From the NCBI GenBank assembly GCA_026913215.1, contig JAPTYK010000001.1:1736001-1800000 (forward strand): a stretch of 64,000 nucleotides of DNA. The letters are read 5' to 3'. Of the stretch, positions 8,859-18,063 are shown in pieces; the stretch's first letter is position 1, and each line of letters starts with the position of its first letter. The translations under genes were made by a program, and so were the position numbers. The DNA comes from Streptomyces diastatochromogenes. GTDB lineage: Bacteria > Actinomycetota > Actinomycetes > Streptomycetales > Streptomycetaceae. Under the pieces are notes generated by a model that was given only the letters and a program-made list of their open reading frames with translations, was not told the origin of the DNA and did no database searches.

Positions 8859-10281
8859 TTAGCGGCGGGGCTGGCGGCGCCAGGGGCCGGTGATCGCGAG
8901 CATGATGCCCGGGTCCTGGATGTTGGCGAACAGGGTGTCGCCGTCGGGCGAGAAGACGACGCCGGTGAACTCGCTGTCGTTGAGGTCGTTGCGGGCGATC
9001 GGGTAGGTGCGGCCCGAATCGGTCGCGCCGAAGAGGTGGTTGACGCCCTCGCCGTCCTCGGCGATGACGAGCCCGCCGTACGGGGAGACGGTGATGTTGT
9101 CGGGGCCGTCGAAGGCGCCGTCCTCCTCCGGGGCGGCGTTCACCCCGAGGAGCACCTTGAGGGTGAGGGTGCGGTGCTTCGGGTCGTAGAACCAGACCTG
9201 GCCGTCGTGCGCGGCACCGGGGCTCTCCTCGCGCGCGTAGGAGGAGACGACGTAGGCGCCGCCGTCGGCCCACCACATGCCCTCCAGCTTGCGGGCGCGG
9301 GTGACCTGACCGTCCGTGAACTGCTTGCGGACGGAGGTGGTGCGGGCGTCGCGGTCGGGGACGTCGACCCAGTCGACGCCGTAGACGGTGCCGATCCGGG
9401 TGGCGCGGGACAGGTCGTCGACGAAGCTTCCCGAGGAGTCGATGCACCGGAAGGCCTGGAGCACGCCGGCGTCGTCGGCGAGGGTGCGGAGCTGTCCGCG
9501 GCCGTGCTCGAAGCCCTGCGGCGGCACCCAGCGGAAGAGCAGTCCGTTCGGGCCGGAGGCGTCCTCGGTGAGGTAGGCGTGGCCGCGCTTGGGGTCGAGG
9601 ACGACGGCCTCGTGGGCGTAGCGGCCGAAGGCCTTGACGGGCTTCGGGGCGAGGTTGGCCCGGCGGTCGCGCGGGTCGACCTCGAAGACGTAGCCGTGGT
9701 CCTTGGTCATGCCGTTCTTGCCGGCCAGGTCCTCGGTCTCCTCGCCGGTCAGCCAGGTGCCCCAGGCGGTGCGGCCGCCGGCGCAGTTGGTGGAGGTGCC
9801 GGCGAGGCCGACCCACTCGGCGACGGTGCCGTCGCGGTGGACCTCGACGACGGTGCAGCCGCCGGCGCGGCCGGGTCGTAGACGAGGCCCTCGGTGAGCG
9901 GGACGGGGTGGGGCCACTTGGCGCGGGGCCCTTGAGCTCGTGGTTGTTGACCAGGTACGTGGTGCCGCGCGGCCCGGCGAAGGCGGCGGTGCCGTCGTGG
10001 TTGGAGGGCGTGAACTCGCCGGACTCCAGGCGGGTCACGCCGCTGTGGGTGACGACGCGGTACGAGAAGCCCTCGGGCAGGGCGAGCACCCCGTCGGGGT
10101 CGGCGACCAGCGGCCCGTACCCGAGCTCGTGGCCGTGTCCGTGGCCCGCCCCGTACGCCTCCGGCTCGTCGGAGGCGAGCGCCTCGGGGGCGGTGGCGAG
10201 GGCTCCGACGACACCGGTGAGGGCGAGGCCCGCACCGGCGACGGCGGACTGCTTGGTGAACTCTCGGCGGTTCAGCGGCAT
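8859..10281 (-). CDS. Tat-exported PhoX/DUF839-type alkaline phosphatase
   Basis: About 475 residues. N-terminal twin-arginine signal (NRREFTKQSAVAGAG, hydrophobic core, cleavage near ALA-SDE), so exported folded. The rest matches PhoX-like phosphatases, Ca2+/Fe-dependent phosphomonoesterases: STNCAGGRTAWGTWLT, a DPRDRRAN segment, EAVVLDPKRGHAYLTEDA, DNITVSPYGG and a C-terminal GVVFSPDGDTLFANIQDPG. Breaks near 9935 and 9885 place about 20 codons in another frame; two added bases repair the gene. ATG at 10281 follows AGGGAG. A PHO-box-like triple repeat 51 bases upstream suggests PhoP induction on phosphate starvation. Exact enzymatic class within DUF839 is inference. Confidence 0.82.
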
Positions 10282-10331
10282 GGTGGTGGCGTCTCCCTGT
10301 GGTGGCCGGGTCTCGCGGGCCACCCTTCCGC

Positions 10332-10364
10332 TCCCCGAGAACAGGGCCTGAACGCCACGGGAAC
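10332..10364 (-). promoter_or_regulatory. PHO-box-like triple direct repeat before phoX-like gene
   Basis: On the minus strand three consecutive 11-base units start GTTCCCG, GTTCAGG and GTTCTCG. The 11-base spacing and GTTC core match the PhoP direct-repeat unit of Streptomyces (GTTCACC plus four bases). It ends 50 bases before the phosphatase ATG. Confidence 0.55.
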
Positions 10365-10425
10365 ACCACCGGGCGTCCCGCGCGCGGCCCGCCGGGGCCG
10401 GGGGCCGGCTCCGTGGCGGGACGCT

Positions 10426-10463
10426 GGGGCCGGGGGCAGGCTCCGCGGCGGGACGCCGGCCCC
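10426..10463 (-). terminator. GC hairpin after the unknown gene
   Basis: Perfect 8-base arms GGGGCCGG and CCGGCCCC around a 22-base loop, just past the likely end of the 10475-11931 gene and before the phoX promoter. A near-duplicate GGCTCCGTGGCGGGACGC / GGCTCCGCGGCGGGACGC lies beside it. Confidence 0.4.
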
Positions 10464-10474
10464 GGAGCGGGGCG

Positions 10475-11931
10475 TCAGGCTCCCGAAGCCCCTGCCGGGA
10501 ACGGGCCTTGAAGGCCGCCTTGCGGGCCTCCTTGGCCGCCGTCCTGTCGCGGTGCAGGCGGCCCATGGCCTCCAGGACCTCGGCGGTCGCCGGGTGCTCC
10601 ACCCGCCAGGCCGCCTCGAAGAAGCCGCCGTGGCGGCCGGTGAGGCCCTCGATCAGCTCCTGGAGCTCCACCAGGTCGCCGTCCGCGTCGAGCTGGGCCG
10701 CGATCGTGTCGATCGCCAGCCAGAAGACCATGGACTCCGGCGGCGCGGGGACGTCCGCCGCGCCGCGCTCGGCGAGCCAGACCCGGGCGAGCCCGCCGAG
10801 TTCGGCGTCGTCCAGGACCTCCCGTACGGCGGGCTCCGCCTCGGCGCCCACCAGGGAGAGGGTCTGCTGGCAGTGGAGGCGGCGGAGCGGGGAGCCGGCG
10901 TCGGCGCCCCGGGCGGCGTGCAGCAGTTCGCGGGCCGCGCCGAGCGCGTCGCGGCCGGCCAGCCACGCGGCGGTCTCCTCGCGGGCCGCGGCCTGGGGGT
11001 AGCCGGCGATCCCGTCGAGGAGGGCGTCGGCGCCCTTGTCCGCCAGGTCGCCGACGGCGGGCGCGTCGACGCCGGCCTCCAGCATCCGGGCGCGGACGCC
11101 GTAGAGCCCGAGGGGGGTGAGCCGGACCATGCCGTAGCGGGTGACGTCCTCGTCGTCGAGGGGCGGCGCGGGCTCCTCGCCCTCCTCGGCCATCAGGGCC
11201 TCGTCGACGGGCTGGTACTCGACGAGCCCGATCGGTTCGAGCAGCCGGAACTGCTCGTCGAGCCGCATCATCGCGTCGGAGACCTGCTCCAGGACGTCGT
11301 CGGTGGGCTCGCCCATGTCGTCGGGGACGACCATCGACGCGGCGAGCGCGGGCAGCGGTACGGGGCCCTCGCCGGCGCCGCCCTCGCTGACGGTCAGCAG
11401 GTAGAGGTTGCCGAGGACGGCCTCCAGGAAGTCGGTCTCGACCTCGGGGTCCCAGTCCAGGGCGTCGAAGTCGATCTCGCCGTCCTCGCCGACGAGGGCG
11501 TCAAGGTCGTCGATGACGGGGGCGACGGCGTCGGCGAAGACGGCGTCGAAGCCGTCGAGCCAGAGGCCGAGGACGTCCTGCGGCGAACCGCCCGTGACCA
11601 GCGCGAGGTTCTCGCCGGGCGCGGCGCGCCCGGGGGTCGCGCCCTCCTCGTCCTCCGTGCCGTCCTCGACGGCGACGAGTCCGGTGTCGACGGCGAGCCG
11701 CCAGGCGTCGCCGGCCCAGGTCTCGCCGTCCTCGTCGTCGGCGAGGCCGAGGACCTCGGCGGCCTCGGGGAGCTGCTCGTCGACGAGTTCGCCGCCCGCG
11801 TCGACCCGGGTGTCGGGCCCGGCCCAGCGGGCGAGCCGCACCGCCTGGGCGAGGAGGGGCGGCCAGGGCGTCCCGCGCCAGCTCCGCGTCCGCACGCAGC
11901 CGAACGGGGGAAGGGTGGGGTGCTCCGACAT
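10475..11931 (-). CDS. Conserved acidic protein of unknown function
   Basis: About 480 residues, very acidic (many Asp/Glu-rich stretches such as DDLDALVGEDGEIDFDALDWD), no signal peptide or membrane segment, with a C-terminal helical half that resembles repeat-like Ala/Glu/Leu helices. I do not recognise the family. ATG at 11931 follows GAGGAG. The frame as read stays open through the spacer into the phoX-like gene; a stop at 10475 in another frame, followed by a hairpin, is the more plausible end and would need one lost base near 10490. Divergent from the nuclease gene. Confidence 0.6.
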
Positions 11932-12019
11932 CTGGGGATCTCCTCGGCGCGTGGGGTGACGGGGGAAGGGGCTCGGAGAGCGGTCCTCAGGGTAGACGCA
12001 TCCGGGGCCCCGTCCGCCG

Positions 12020-12052
12020 GTTCACGGATCCGTCAGCCTTCGTACACCCGTC
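12020..12052 (+). promoter_or_regulatory. PHO-box-like direct repeats and promoter of nuclease gene
   Basis: Three 11-base units in phase begin GTTCACG, CGTCAGC and GTACACC; the outer two each match 6 of 7 bases of the PhoP unit GTTCACC. A TTGACA hexamer follows at 12058-12063, about 75 bases before the nuclease ATG. Confidence 0.5.
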
Positions 12053-12137
12053 GACTCTTGACAAGTACACCGCTCTCACAAGAGATTGACGCGCGTAGAT
12101 TCATCTGCCGTTCCTCCAAGCACCCTCGGAGCCTCTG

Positions 12138-13976
12138 ATGTCTTCCTCCATACCGAGATTCGCCGCGGTCTCCGCTGTCGTCGCCTCCGCCCTCGCCGCC
12201 GGTCTGCTCGCGGGTCCGGCGAACGCCGCCGCGGAGGACGCCGCCGCCGGCGTCCGCGTCCACGACATCCAGGGCACGACGCGCGTCTCCCCCCTCGCCG
12301 GCAAGCAGGTCACCGGCGTGACGGGCATCGTCACCGGCGTCCGTACGTACGGCTCGCGCGGATTCTGGATCCAGGATCCGAACGCGGACGACAACCCGGC
12401 CACCAGCGAGGGCATCTTCGTCTTCACCAGCTCCGCCCCGACCGTCTCCGTCGGCGACGAGGTCCGCCTGAACGGCACGGTCACCGAGTACGTCCCCGGC
12501 GGCCTGAACTCGGGCAACCAGTCCCTCACCCAGATCTCCAAGCCCGTCGTCACCGTCGTCTCGAAGGGCAACCCCGTCCCGGCCCCGGTGACGATCTCCG
12601 GCTGGTCCGTCCCCGACGCGTACGCCCCCGAGGGCGACCCGGCCGCCGGCGGCTCGATCAACGGCCTGGAGCTGGACCCCGAGACGTACGCCCTGGACTA
12701 CTACGAGTCCCTGGAGGGCATGAACGTCCGGATCGACTCCTCGCGGGTGGTCGGCGCCACCGACGCCTACGCGGAGCTCTGGGTGACGGTGAAGCCCTGG
12801 GAGAACGACAACGAGCGCGGCGGCACGGTCTACGGCTCCTACGAGTCCCAGAACACCGGCCGGCTCCAGGTGCAGTCGCTGACCCCGCTGGCCCAGCAGC
12901 CCTTCCCCAAGGCGAACGTCGGGGACCGGCTGACCGGCACCACCGAGGGCCCGCTCGACTTCAACCAGTTCGGCGGCTACACGCTGACCGCGCGCACCCT
13001 GGGCACGCTGGAGGACAACGGCCTGGAGCGCGAGACCACGGAGAAGCAGCACAAGAACGAGCTGGCCGTGGCGACGTACAACGTCGAGAACCTCGACCCG
13101 ACCGACCCGCAGGAGAAGTTCGACGCGCTCGCGAAGGCGGTCGTCGAGAACCTCTCCTCGCCCGACATCGTCGCGCTGGAGGAGATCCAGGACAACAACG
13201 GCGCCAAGAACGACGGCACGGTCGCCGCCGACGTGACGGTGAAGAAGTTCACCGACGCGATCGTGGCGGCCGGCGGACCGGCGTACGACTGGCGCTCGAT
13301 CGACCCGCAGAACGGCAAGGACGGCGGCGAGCCCGGCGGCAACATCCGTCAGGTCTTCCTCTTCAACCCCGAGCGGGTCTCCTTCACGGACCGCGCGGGC
13401 GGCGACGCGACCACCGCCACCGCCGTGACGGGCACCAAGGGCCGCGCCGCGCTGACCCTCTCCCCCGGCCGCGTCGACCCGGCGAACACCGCCTGGGAGG
13501 CCAGCCGCAAGCCGCTCGCGGGCGAGTTCGTCTTCCGCGGCCGCACGGTCTTCGTGATCGCCAACCACCTCACCTCGAAGGGCGGCGACGAGTCGATCGT
13601 CTCGCACCACCAGCCGCCGAACCGTTCCTCCGACGCCAAGCGGCTGCTCCAGGCACAGGCCGTCAACGCCTTCGTCAAGCAGATCGAGGCCGTCGACAAG
13701 CAGGCGGACGTGCTCGTGGTCGGCGACATGAACGACTTCGAGTTCTCCGGGACGACGAAGGCGATGACCGACGGCGGCGCGCTGTACCCGGCCATCACCT
13801 CGCTGCCGGAGAGCGAGCGCTACTCGTACGTGTACCAGGGCAACAGCCAGGTCCTCGACCAGATCCTGACCAGCCCCGGCGTGCACCACTTCGCGTACGA
13901 CTCGGTGCACATCAACGCGGAGTTCGCGGACCAGAACAGCGACCACGACCCGCAGGTGCTGCGCTTCCGCCCGTAG
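12138..13976 (+). CDS. Secreted endonuclease/exonuclease/phosphatase-family nuclease
   Basis: 612 residues, intact. Sec signal peptide (residues 1-30, ending GPANA-AAE), an N-terminal OB-like domain (~35-170) and a C-terminal EEP nuclease domain (~305-612) as in ExeM-type extracellular nucleases. EEP catalytic motifs are visible: ATYNVEN near 312, VALEEIQDN, ANHLTSKG, VVGDMNDFE near 529 and SDHDP near 600. Probably degrades extracellular DNA/RNA, releasing nucleotides for phosphatases. PHO-box-like repeats upstream and the phoX-like gene two loci away support a phosphate-scavenging role. ATG at 12138; no strong ribosome site is seen. Confidence 0.88.
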   Translation: MSSSIPRFAAVSAVVASALAAGLLAGPANAAAEDAAAGVRVHDIQGTTRVSPLAGKQVTGVTGIVTGVRTYGSRGFWIQDPNADDNPATSEGIFVFTSSAPTVSVGDEVRLNGTVTEYVPGGLNSGNQSLTQISKPVVTVVSKGNPVPAPVTISGWSVPDAYAPEGDPAAGGSINGLELDPETYALDYYESLEGMNVRIDSSRVVGATDAYAELWVTVKPWENDNERGGTVYGSYESQNTGRLQVQSLTPLAQQPFPKANVGDRLTGTTEGPLDFNQFGGYTLTARTLGTLEDNGLERETTEKQHKNELAVATYNVENLDPTDPQEKFDALAKAVVENLSSPDIVALEEIQDNNGAKNDGTVAADVTVKKFTDAIVAAGGPAYDWRSIDPQNGKDGGEPGGNIRQVFLFNPERVSFTDRAGGDATTATAVTGTKGRAALTLSPGRVDPANTAWEASRKPLAGEFVFRGRTVFVIANHLTSKGGDESIVSHHQPPNRSSDAKRLLQAQAVNAFVKQIEAVDKQADVLVVGDMNDFEFSGTTKAMTDGGALYPAITSLPESERYSYVYQGNSQVLDQILTSPGVHHFAYDSVHINAEFADQNSDHDPQVLRFRP

Positions 13977-13988
13977 CGCGCAGGACGG

Positions 13989-14696
13989 TCACACGCCCGC
14001 TTCGAGGCTCAGAGCGGGCGTGTACCGCCGCACCCGGCTGCCGACGAGGCCCGGGTACTCCGCACCCGCCGCCAGGCCTCGCCGAGCGGCCCGTCCCCGG
14101 CCCGCCACGCGGCGTGGGCCTGCTCGCTCTCCCACTCGGCGAGGTTCAGGACGCGGGTGCCGTCCACGGACCGGTGGAAGTGCGCGCCGATCCCGCCGCG
14201 CGCCGCGCGCTCCTCCTCGCCGTCCATCGCGGCGAGCACGGCCTCCACCCAGGCCTCCTGCCGCCCGGCGTCCGGCCCCTCGAAGTCGACCTCGACGACC
14301 GCGAGCGCCCCGGCACCGCCCCGGCGCTCTCCGCGCCGAGGACGGCGCTGCGGTGCGGCGGGGCGTAGCGGTGCAGCACCACCCGCTCGATGCCGGGGAC
14401 GGCCGCGTCGATCTCGGCGTTCCGGTCGTCGCGGTAGGCGCGGACGAAGTCGTCGTAGGCCTCCGGGGCCGTCCACTGCGAGTAGTGCAGGAGCGTGTCC
14501 CCGTCCGTGCCCGTGTAGACGCTGTACGAGAGCAGCCCCAGGTCGGGCCATTCCCGGCTCTCCCAGGCCCTGCGGATGGCGTCGACGGCGGCGCGCTGGC
14601 GCTCGGGGTGGCGACCCGCCAGGTGCTGGCCAGGACGGCGCCGAGGCCGGGGCGGTGGAAGTCGGGGCGGTGGTCGGGGCGGGCGACGGCGTTCAT
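13989..14696 (-). CDS. ecaD: Antibiotic-biosynthesis-monooxygenase-fold protein, EcaD-like
   Basis: About 237 residues after repair, apparently two ferredoxin-like ABM (dimeric alpha-beta barrel) domains: LLSYSVYTGTDGDTLLHYSQW in the first, and VLNLAEWESEQAHAAWRAGD in the second. ABM enzymes are small cofactor-free monooxygenases acting on quinone-type substrates. A SoxR-type box lies upstream. In S. coelicolor the monooxygenase gene ecaD (SCO1909, from memory) is one of the few SoxR targets and sits in the equivalent region, hence the symbol. Three frame breaks (near 14620, 14320 and 14070) restore with one base each. ATG at 14696 follows AGGAG. Confidence 0.78.
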   Translation of the reverse strand: MNAVARPDHRPDFHRPGLGAVLASTWRVATPSASAPPSTPSAGPGRAGNGPTWGCSRTASTRARTGTRSCTTRSGRPRRPTTTSSAPTATTGTPRSTRPSPASSGWCCTATPRRTAAPSSARRAPGRCRGARGRRGRLRGAGRRAAGGLGGGRARRDGRRGGARGARRDRRALPPVRGRHPRPEPRRVGERAGPRRVAGRGRAARRGLAAGAEYPGLVGSRVRRYTPALSLEAGV

Positions 14697-14706
14697 GGAG
14701 GGTCTC

Positions 14707-14781
14707 CTGTTCCTGGAGTCGCTGTTGCTTGAGTCGCTGTTCCTGGAGTCGCTGTTCCTGGAGCGGCTCTTCCGGGATGGC
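14707..14781. repeat. 15-bp tandem repeat in the ecaD leader
   Basis: Four units of CTGTTCCTGGAGTCG at 14707-14721, 14722-14736, 14737-14751 and 14752-14766, with 0-3 mismatches, plus a fifth degenerate unit. They lie between the SoxR box and the ecaD start, so would be part of its 5' untranslated region. A multiple of three in length, they could also encode a Ser/Asp/Asn-rich N-terminal extension on the minus strand. Confidence 0.85.
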
Positions 14782-14793
14782 TCCACCGTCTTC

Positions 14794-14811
14794 CCTCAAC
14801 CATGCTTGAGG
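14794..14811. promoter_or_regulatory. SoxR box
   Basis: 18 bases: CCTCAAC-CATG-CTTGAGG. This matches the SoxR consensus CCTCAAG-N4-CTTGAGG at all but one arm position. On the minus strand it is embedded in TTGACCTCAAG, so a -35 TTGACC overlaps the box, with a long spacer to the -10 as in MerR-family promoters. It faces ecaD and also lies 33 bases before the GNAT gene. Confidence 0.85.
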
Positions 14812-14843
14812 TCAAGGGGCTTCGCCGTGGGAGACTTCGCGCC

Positions 14844-15287
14844 ATGATCCTTCGCCCCGCCACCCGCGCCGAACTGCCCGCCGTCCTCGCCCTGCTCGCC
14901 GACGAGGACGAGGTCGTGGACCCCGCGTCGATCGTGGTCACCGCGGCGTACGAGCGGGCCTTCGCGTCCATCGGGGCCGATCCGCGCAACGAGATGCTCG
15001 TCCTGGCGGACGGGGATCTCGTCCTGGGCTGCCTCCAGGCCACGTACGTTCCGGGGCTCGGCAAGGGCGGCGCCGAGCGGGCCCTGATCGAGGCGGTCCG
15101 GATCAGGGCCGACCGGCGGGGCGGCGGGCTCGGCCGGGAGCTGATGGAGCGGGCCGTGGCGCGGGCGAAGGAGCGCGGCTGCGCGCTCGTCCAGCTGACC
15201 AGCGACAAGCGGCGGACGGACGCCCACCGCTTCTACGCCTCGCTGGGCTTCGCCCGCAGCCACGACGGCTTCAAGCTGGCCCTCTAG
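14844..15287 (+). CDS. GNAT-family N-acetyltransferase
   Basis: 147 residues, intact. Acetyl-CoA-dependent acyltransferase fold; motif A is visible as RADRRGGGLGRELM (pyrophosphate-binding R/Q-x2-G-x-G/A), followed by the beta-bulge region and HRFYASLGF near the C-terminus. Acceptor substrate unknown; such small soluble enzymes acetylate amines, amino acids or drugs. Divergent from ecaD with the SoxR box between them, so redox control is possible but the box orientation favours ecaD. Upstream in-frame ATG at 14802 overlaps the box and is unlikely to be used. Confidence 0.85.
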   Translation: MILRPATRAELPAVLALLADEDEVVDPASIVVTAAYERAFASIGADPRNEMLVLADGDLVLGCLQATYVPGLGKGGAERALIEAVRIRADRRGGGLGRELMERAVARAKERGCALVQLTSDKRRTDAHRFYASLGFARSHDGFKLAL

Positions 15288-15293
15288 CCCGCG

Positions 15294-16031
15294 CTAGCCG
15301 AGGAGGTGGCCGCCTCCGTCGACGAGGAGCACCTCGCCGGTGATGTACGAGGAGTGGGCCAGGTCGAGGACGGCCCCGGCGATGTCCTCGGGGCGGCCGA
15401 CCCGGCGCAGCGGGACGACCCCGGCCACGTGCTCCTTGGCGGCCTCGGCGCCCTCCACCCCGTCGAACCAGGGGGTGTCGATGAGGCCGGGCGCGACCGC
15501 GTTGACGCGGATGTCGGGGCCGAGGGTCTTGGCGAGGAGCTTCGTCATGTGGTTGACGGCGGCCTTGGAGACGGCGTACGGGATGGAGCTGCCGCCGGGC
15601 CGGACGCCGGCCTGGGAGGAGACGGTCACGACGGCGCCGCGGGTCTTCCGCAGGTGCGGGACGGCGGCGGTGACGGTCTGCCAGACGCCGATGACGTTGA
15701 CGTCGTAGAGGTGGCGCCAGACCTCGGGCGAGGCGGCTTCGAGGTCGTCGTGCGGGATGAACCGGGTGGTGCCCGCGCAGTTGACGAGCAGGTCGAGCCG
15801 TCCGTACGCCTCCACGGCCGCCGCGACGAGTCCCGTGGCCTGGGCCTCGTCGGCGACGTCGGCCCGGACGTAGACGGCGTCCGGCAGTTCGGCGGCGAGG
15901 GCCCGGCCCGCCTCGACCGAGCGCCCGGAGTTGACGACGACCCGGTAGCCGGCGTCGGCGAGCCGTCGGGCGACGGCGGCTCCGATGCCGGAGGACGAGC
16001 CGGTGACGAGTGCGACGCGCTGTTCGCTCAT
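15294..16031 (-). CDS. SDR-family NAD(P)-dependent oxidoreductase
   Basis: 245 residues, intact. Classical short-chain dehydrogenase: TGSSSGIG cofactor loop at residues ~10-17, NCAGTT, catalytic serine in VSSQAG, YAVSK (Tyr-x3-Lys) and a C-terminal ITGEVLLVDGGGHLLG typical of 3-oxoacyl-ACP-reductase-like enzymes. RADVADEA after the second strand is consistent with NADPH use. Convergent with the GNAT gene. Substrate unknown. Confidence 0.88.
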   Translation of the reverse strand: MSEQRVALVTGSSSGIGAAVARRLADAGYRVVVNSGRSVEAGRALAAELPDAVYVRADVADEAQATGLVAAAVEAYGRLDLLVNCAGTTRFIPHDDLEAASPEVWRHLYDVNVIGVWQTVTAAVPHLRKTRGAVVTVSSQAGVRPGGSSIPYAVSKAAVNHMTKLLAKTLGPDIRVNAVAPGLIDTPWFDGVEGAEAAKEHVAGVVPLRRVGRPEDIAGAVLDLAHSSYITGEVLLVDGGGHLLG

Positions 16032-16164
16032 GCTGTGCTGTTCTCCATGTCCCCCTGTCGCGCCCGGCCGATCATGCCAGACCCCCATCGTTCACCGAAA
16101 CTGAATCCTCGGACCAAGAAGATCTAAGTGGACCTTCACGGTCATGCGCACACAGACTTCTCGA

Positions 16165-17036
16165 ATGAACACTGAACGCCCCTTCGGGCGCGCCCTCTGC
16201 GCGATGATCACCCCCTTCGACGCCGCCGGCGGCCTCGACCTGGACGCGGCGCGCGCGCTCGCCGTCCGCCTCGTCGCGGAGGGCTGCGACGGCCTCGTCC
16301 TCAACGGCACGACGGGCGAGTCCCCGACGACGACGGACGCGGAGAAGGCCGCGCTGATCCGCGCGGTGCGGGAGGCGGTCGGCCCCGGCCCCGCGGTCCT
16401 CTCGGGCATCGGCACCGCCGACACCCGGCACACGGCGGAGCTCGCCCGGCAGGCCGAGGAGGCGGGCGCGGACGGGCTGCTCGTCGTCACCCCGTACTAC
16501 AGCCGTCCCCCGCAGGCGGCCGTCGAGGCGCACTTCCTGAAGGTCGCCGACGCGACCGGACTGCCGGTGATGGTCTACGACATCCCCGGCCGCACCGGCA
16601 CCCGGGTCGAGCCCGCGACGATGCGGCGGCTCGCCCGGCACCCGCGGATCGTGGCGGTGAAGGACTGCGCGAACGACCTGCTCGGCTCGGCCCGGCTGAT
16701 CGCGGAGACGGGGCTCGCCTACTACTCGGGCTCCGAGGAGCTGAACCTTCCGCTGTACGCGGTGGGCGGCGCCGGCTACGTCAGTACGGTGGCGAACGTG
16801 GCGCCGCGGCAGCTGCGCGCGGTCCTCGACGCCTTCGACGCGGGCGACACGGCGGGCGCGGCCCGGCTCAACGCCCGCTGCTGCCGCTGACGGAGCTGAT
16901 GATGGCCTCGGGCCTGCCGGGCACGGTGACCGCGAAGGCGCTCCTCGGCGGCCCGGTGCGCGAACCGCTGCAGCCCGCCGACCGGGAGACGGCCGACGGG
17001 CTGCGGGCGGCGCACGGGGCGCTGGTGGACGCCTGA
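16165..17036 (+). CDS. dapA: 4-hydroxy-tetrahydrodipicolinate synthase (DapA-like)
   Basis: About 290 residues after one-base repair. TIM-barrel lyase condensing pyruvate with aspartate semialdehyde in lysine/diaminopimelate synthesis. Visible: NGTTGESPT (pyruvate loop), VTPYYSRP with the proton-relay tyrosine, YDIPGRTG, and Schiff-base lysine in VAVKDCAND. A stop appears at 16888 after NARCCR; one added base near 16876 gives LLPLTELMMASGLPGTVTAK and the natural end. Converges with dapD with no spacer, so the two lysine-pathway genes are adjacent but oppositely transcribed. The ATG at 16165 fits family starts; 16144 is possible. DapA paralogues acting on other 2-oxo acids exist. Confidence 0.8.
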
Positions 17037-18019
17037 TCAGTTGTGGCTGTGCAGGACGTCGTTGAGGCCGCCCCAGACCGCGTTGTTCGGGCGGGCCTCG
17101 ACGGCGCCGGTGACCGAGTTGCGGCGGAAGAGGATGTTCGAGGCGCCGGAGAGCTCGCGGGCCTTCACGATCTGGCCGTCGGGCAGGGTGACCCGGGTGC
17201 CGGCGGTGACGTACAGACCGGCCTCGACGACGCACTCGTCGCCGAGCGCGATGCCGACGCCCGCCTCGGCGCCGATGAGGCAGCGCTCGCCGATCGAGAT
17301 GACGACGTTGCCGCCGCCGGAGAGCGTGCCCATGGTGGAGGCGCCGCCGCCGATGTCGGAGCCGTTGCCGACGACGACGCCGGCGGAGATGCGGCCCTCG
17401 ACCATGGAGGTGCCGAGGGTGCCGGCGTTGAAGTTGACGAAGCCCTCGTGCATGACGGTGGTGCCGGCGGCGAGGTGGGCGCCGAGGCGGACGCGGTCGG
17501 CGTCGGCGACGCGGACCCCGGCGGGCACGACGTAGTCGGTCATGCGGGGGAACTTGTCGATCGAGGTCACCTGGAGGTGCAGGCCCTCGGCGCGGGCGTT
17601 GAGCCGGACCTTCTCGATGTCGTCGACGGCGACCGGGCCGAGCGAGGTCCAGGCGACGTTGGCGAGCAGGCCGAAGACGCCGTCCAGGCTCTGGCCGTGC
17701 GGCTTGACCAGCCGGTGGCTCAGCAGGTGCAGGCGCAGGTAGGCGTCGTGGGCGTCGAGCGGCTTCTCGTCGAGCGAGGCGATGACGGTGCGGACGGCGA
17801 CCACCTCGACGCCCCGGCGGGCGTCCACGCCGAGGGCCTTGGCGGCGCCCTCGCCGAGGGCGTTGACGGCCTCTTCGGGGTGAGGCGCTCGGTGCCGGCG
17901 GGGCCGGCCGCGTCGGTCAGCTCGGGGGCGGGGAACCAGGTGTCGAGAACGGTGCCGTCGCCGGCGATGGTGGCGAGGCCGGCGGCGACGGCGCCGGTGG
18001 TGCGAGGAGCAGTGGTCAT
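17037..18019 (-). CDS. dapD: Tetrahydrodipicolinate N-succinyltransferase
   Basis: About 328 residues. Transfers succinyl from succinyl-CoA to tetrahydrodipicolinate in the succinylase branch of diaminopimelate synthesis; trimeric cytosolic enzyme. The C-terminal half is a left-handed beta-helix of hexapeptide repeats ([20 protein letters not shown], then [24 protein letters not shown]). The N-terminal part has [13 protein letters not shown]. One frame break near 17880: a CCCC that should be CCCCC joins TERLTP to [11 protein letters not shown]. The stop abuts that of the dapA-like gene. Confidence 0.9.
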
Positions 18020-18063
18020 GACGGAAAACCTAACCGGCGGGCCCCCGCCCGGGCCAACCGGTC

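Noticed and set aside
8859..11931. One 1038-residue fusion of the acidic unknown protein with the phoX-like phosphatase
   Set aside because: The frame happens to be open, but a Tat signal with its own ribosome site, a PHO-box-like array and a hairpin lie between them; the join is Pro/Arg-rich spacer sequence.
14707..14781. CRISPR-like array
   Set aside because: Units are contiguous 15-mers without spacers and no cas genes are present.
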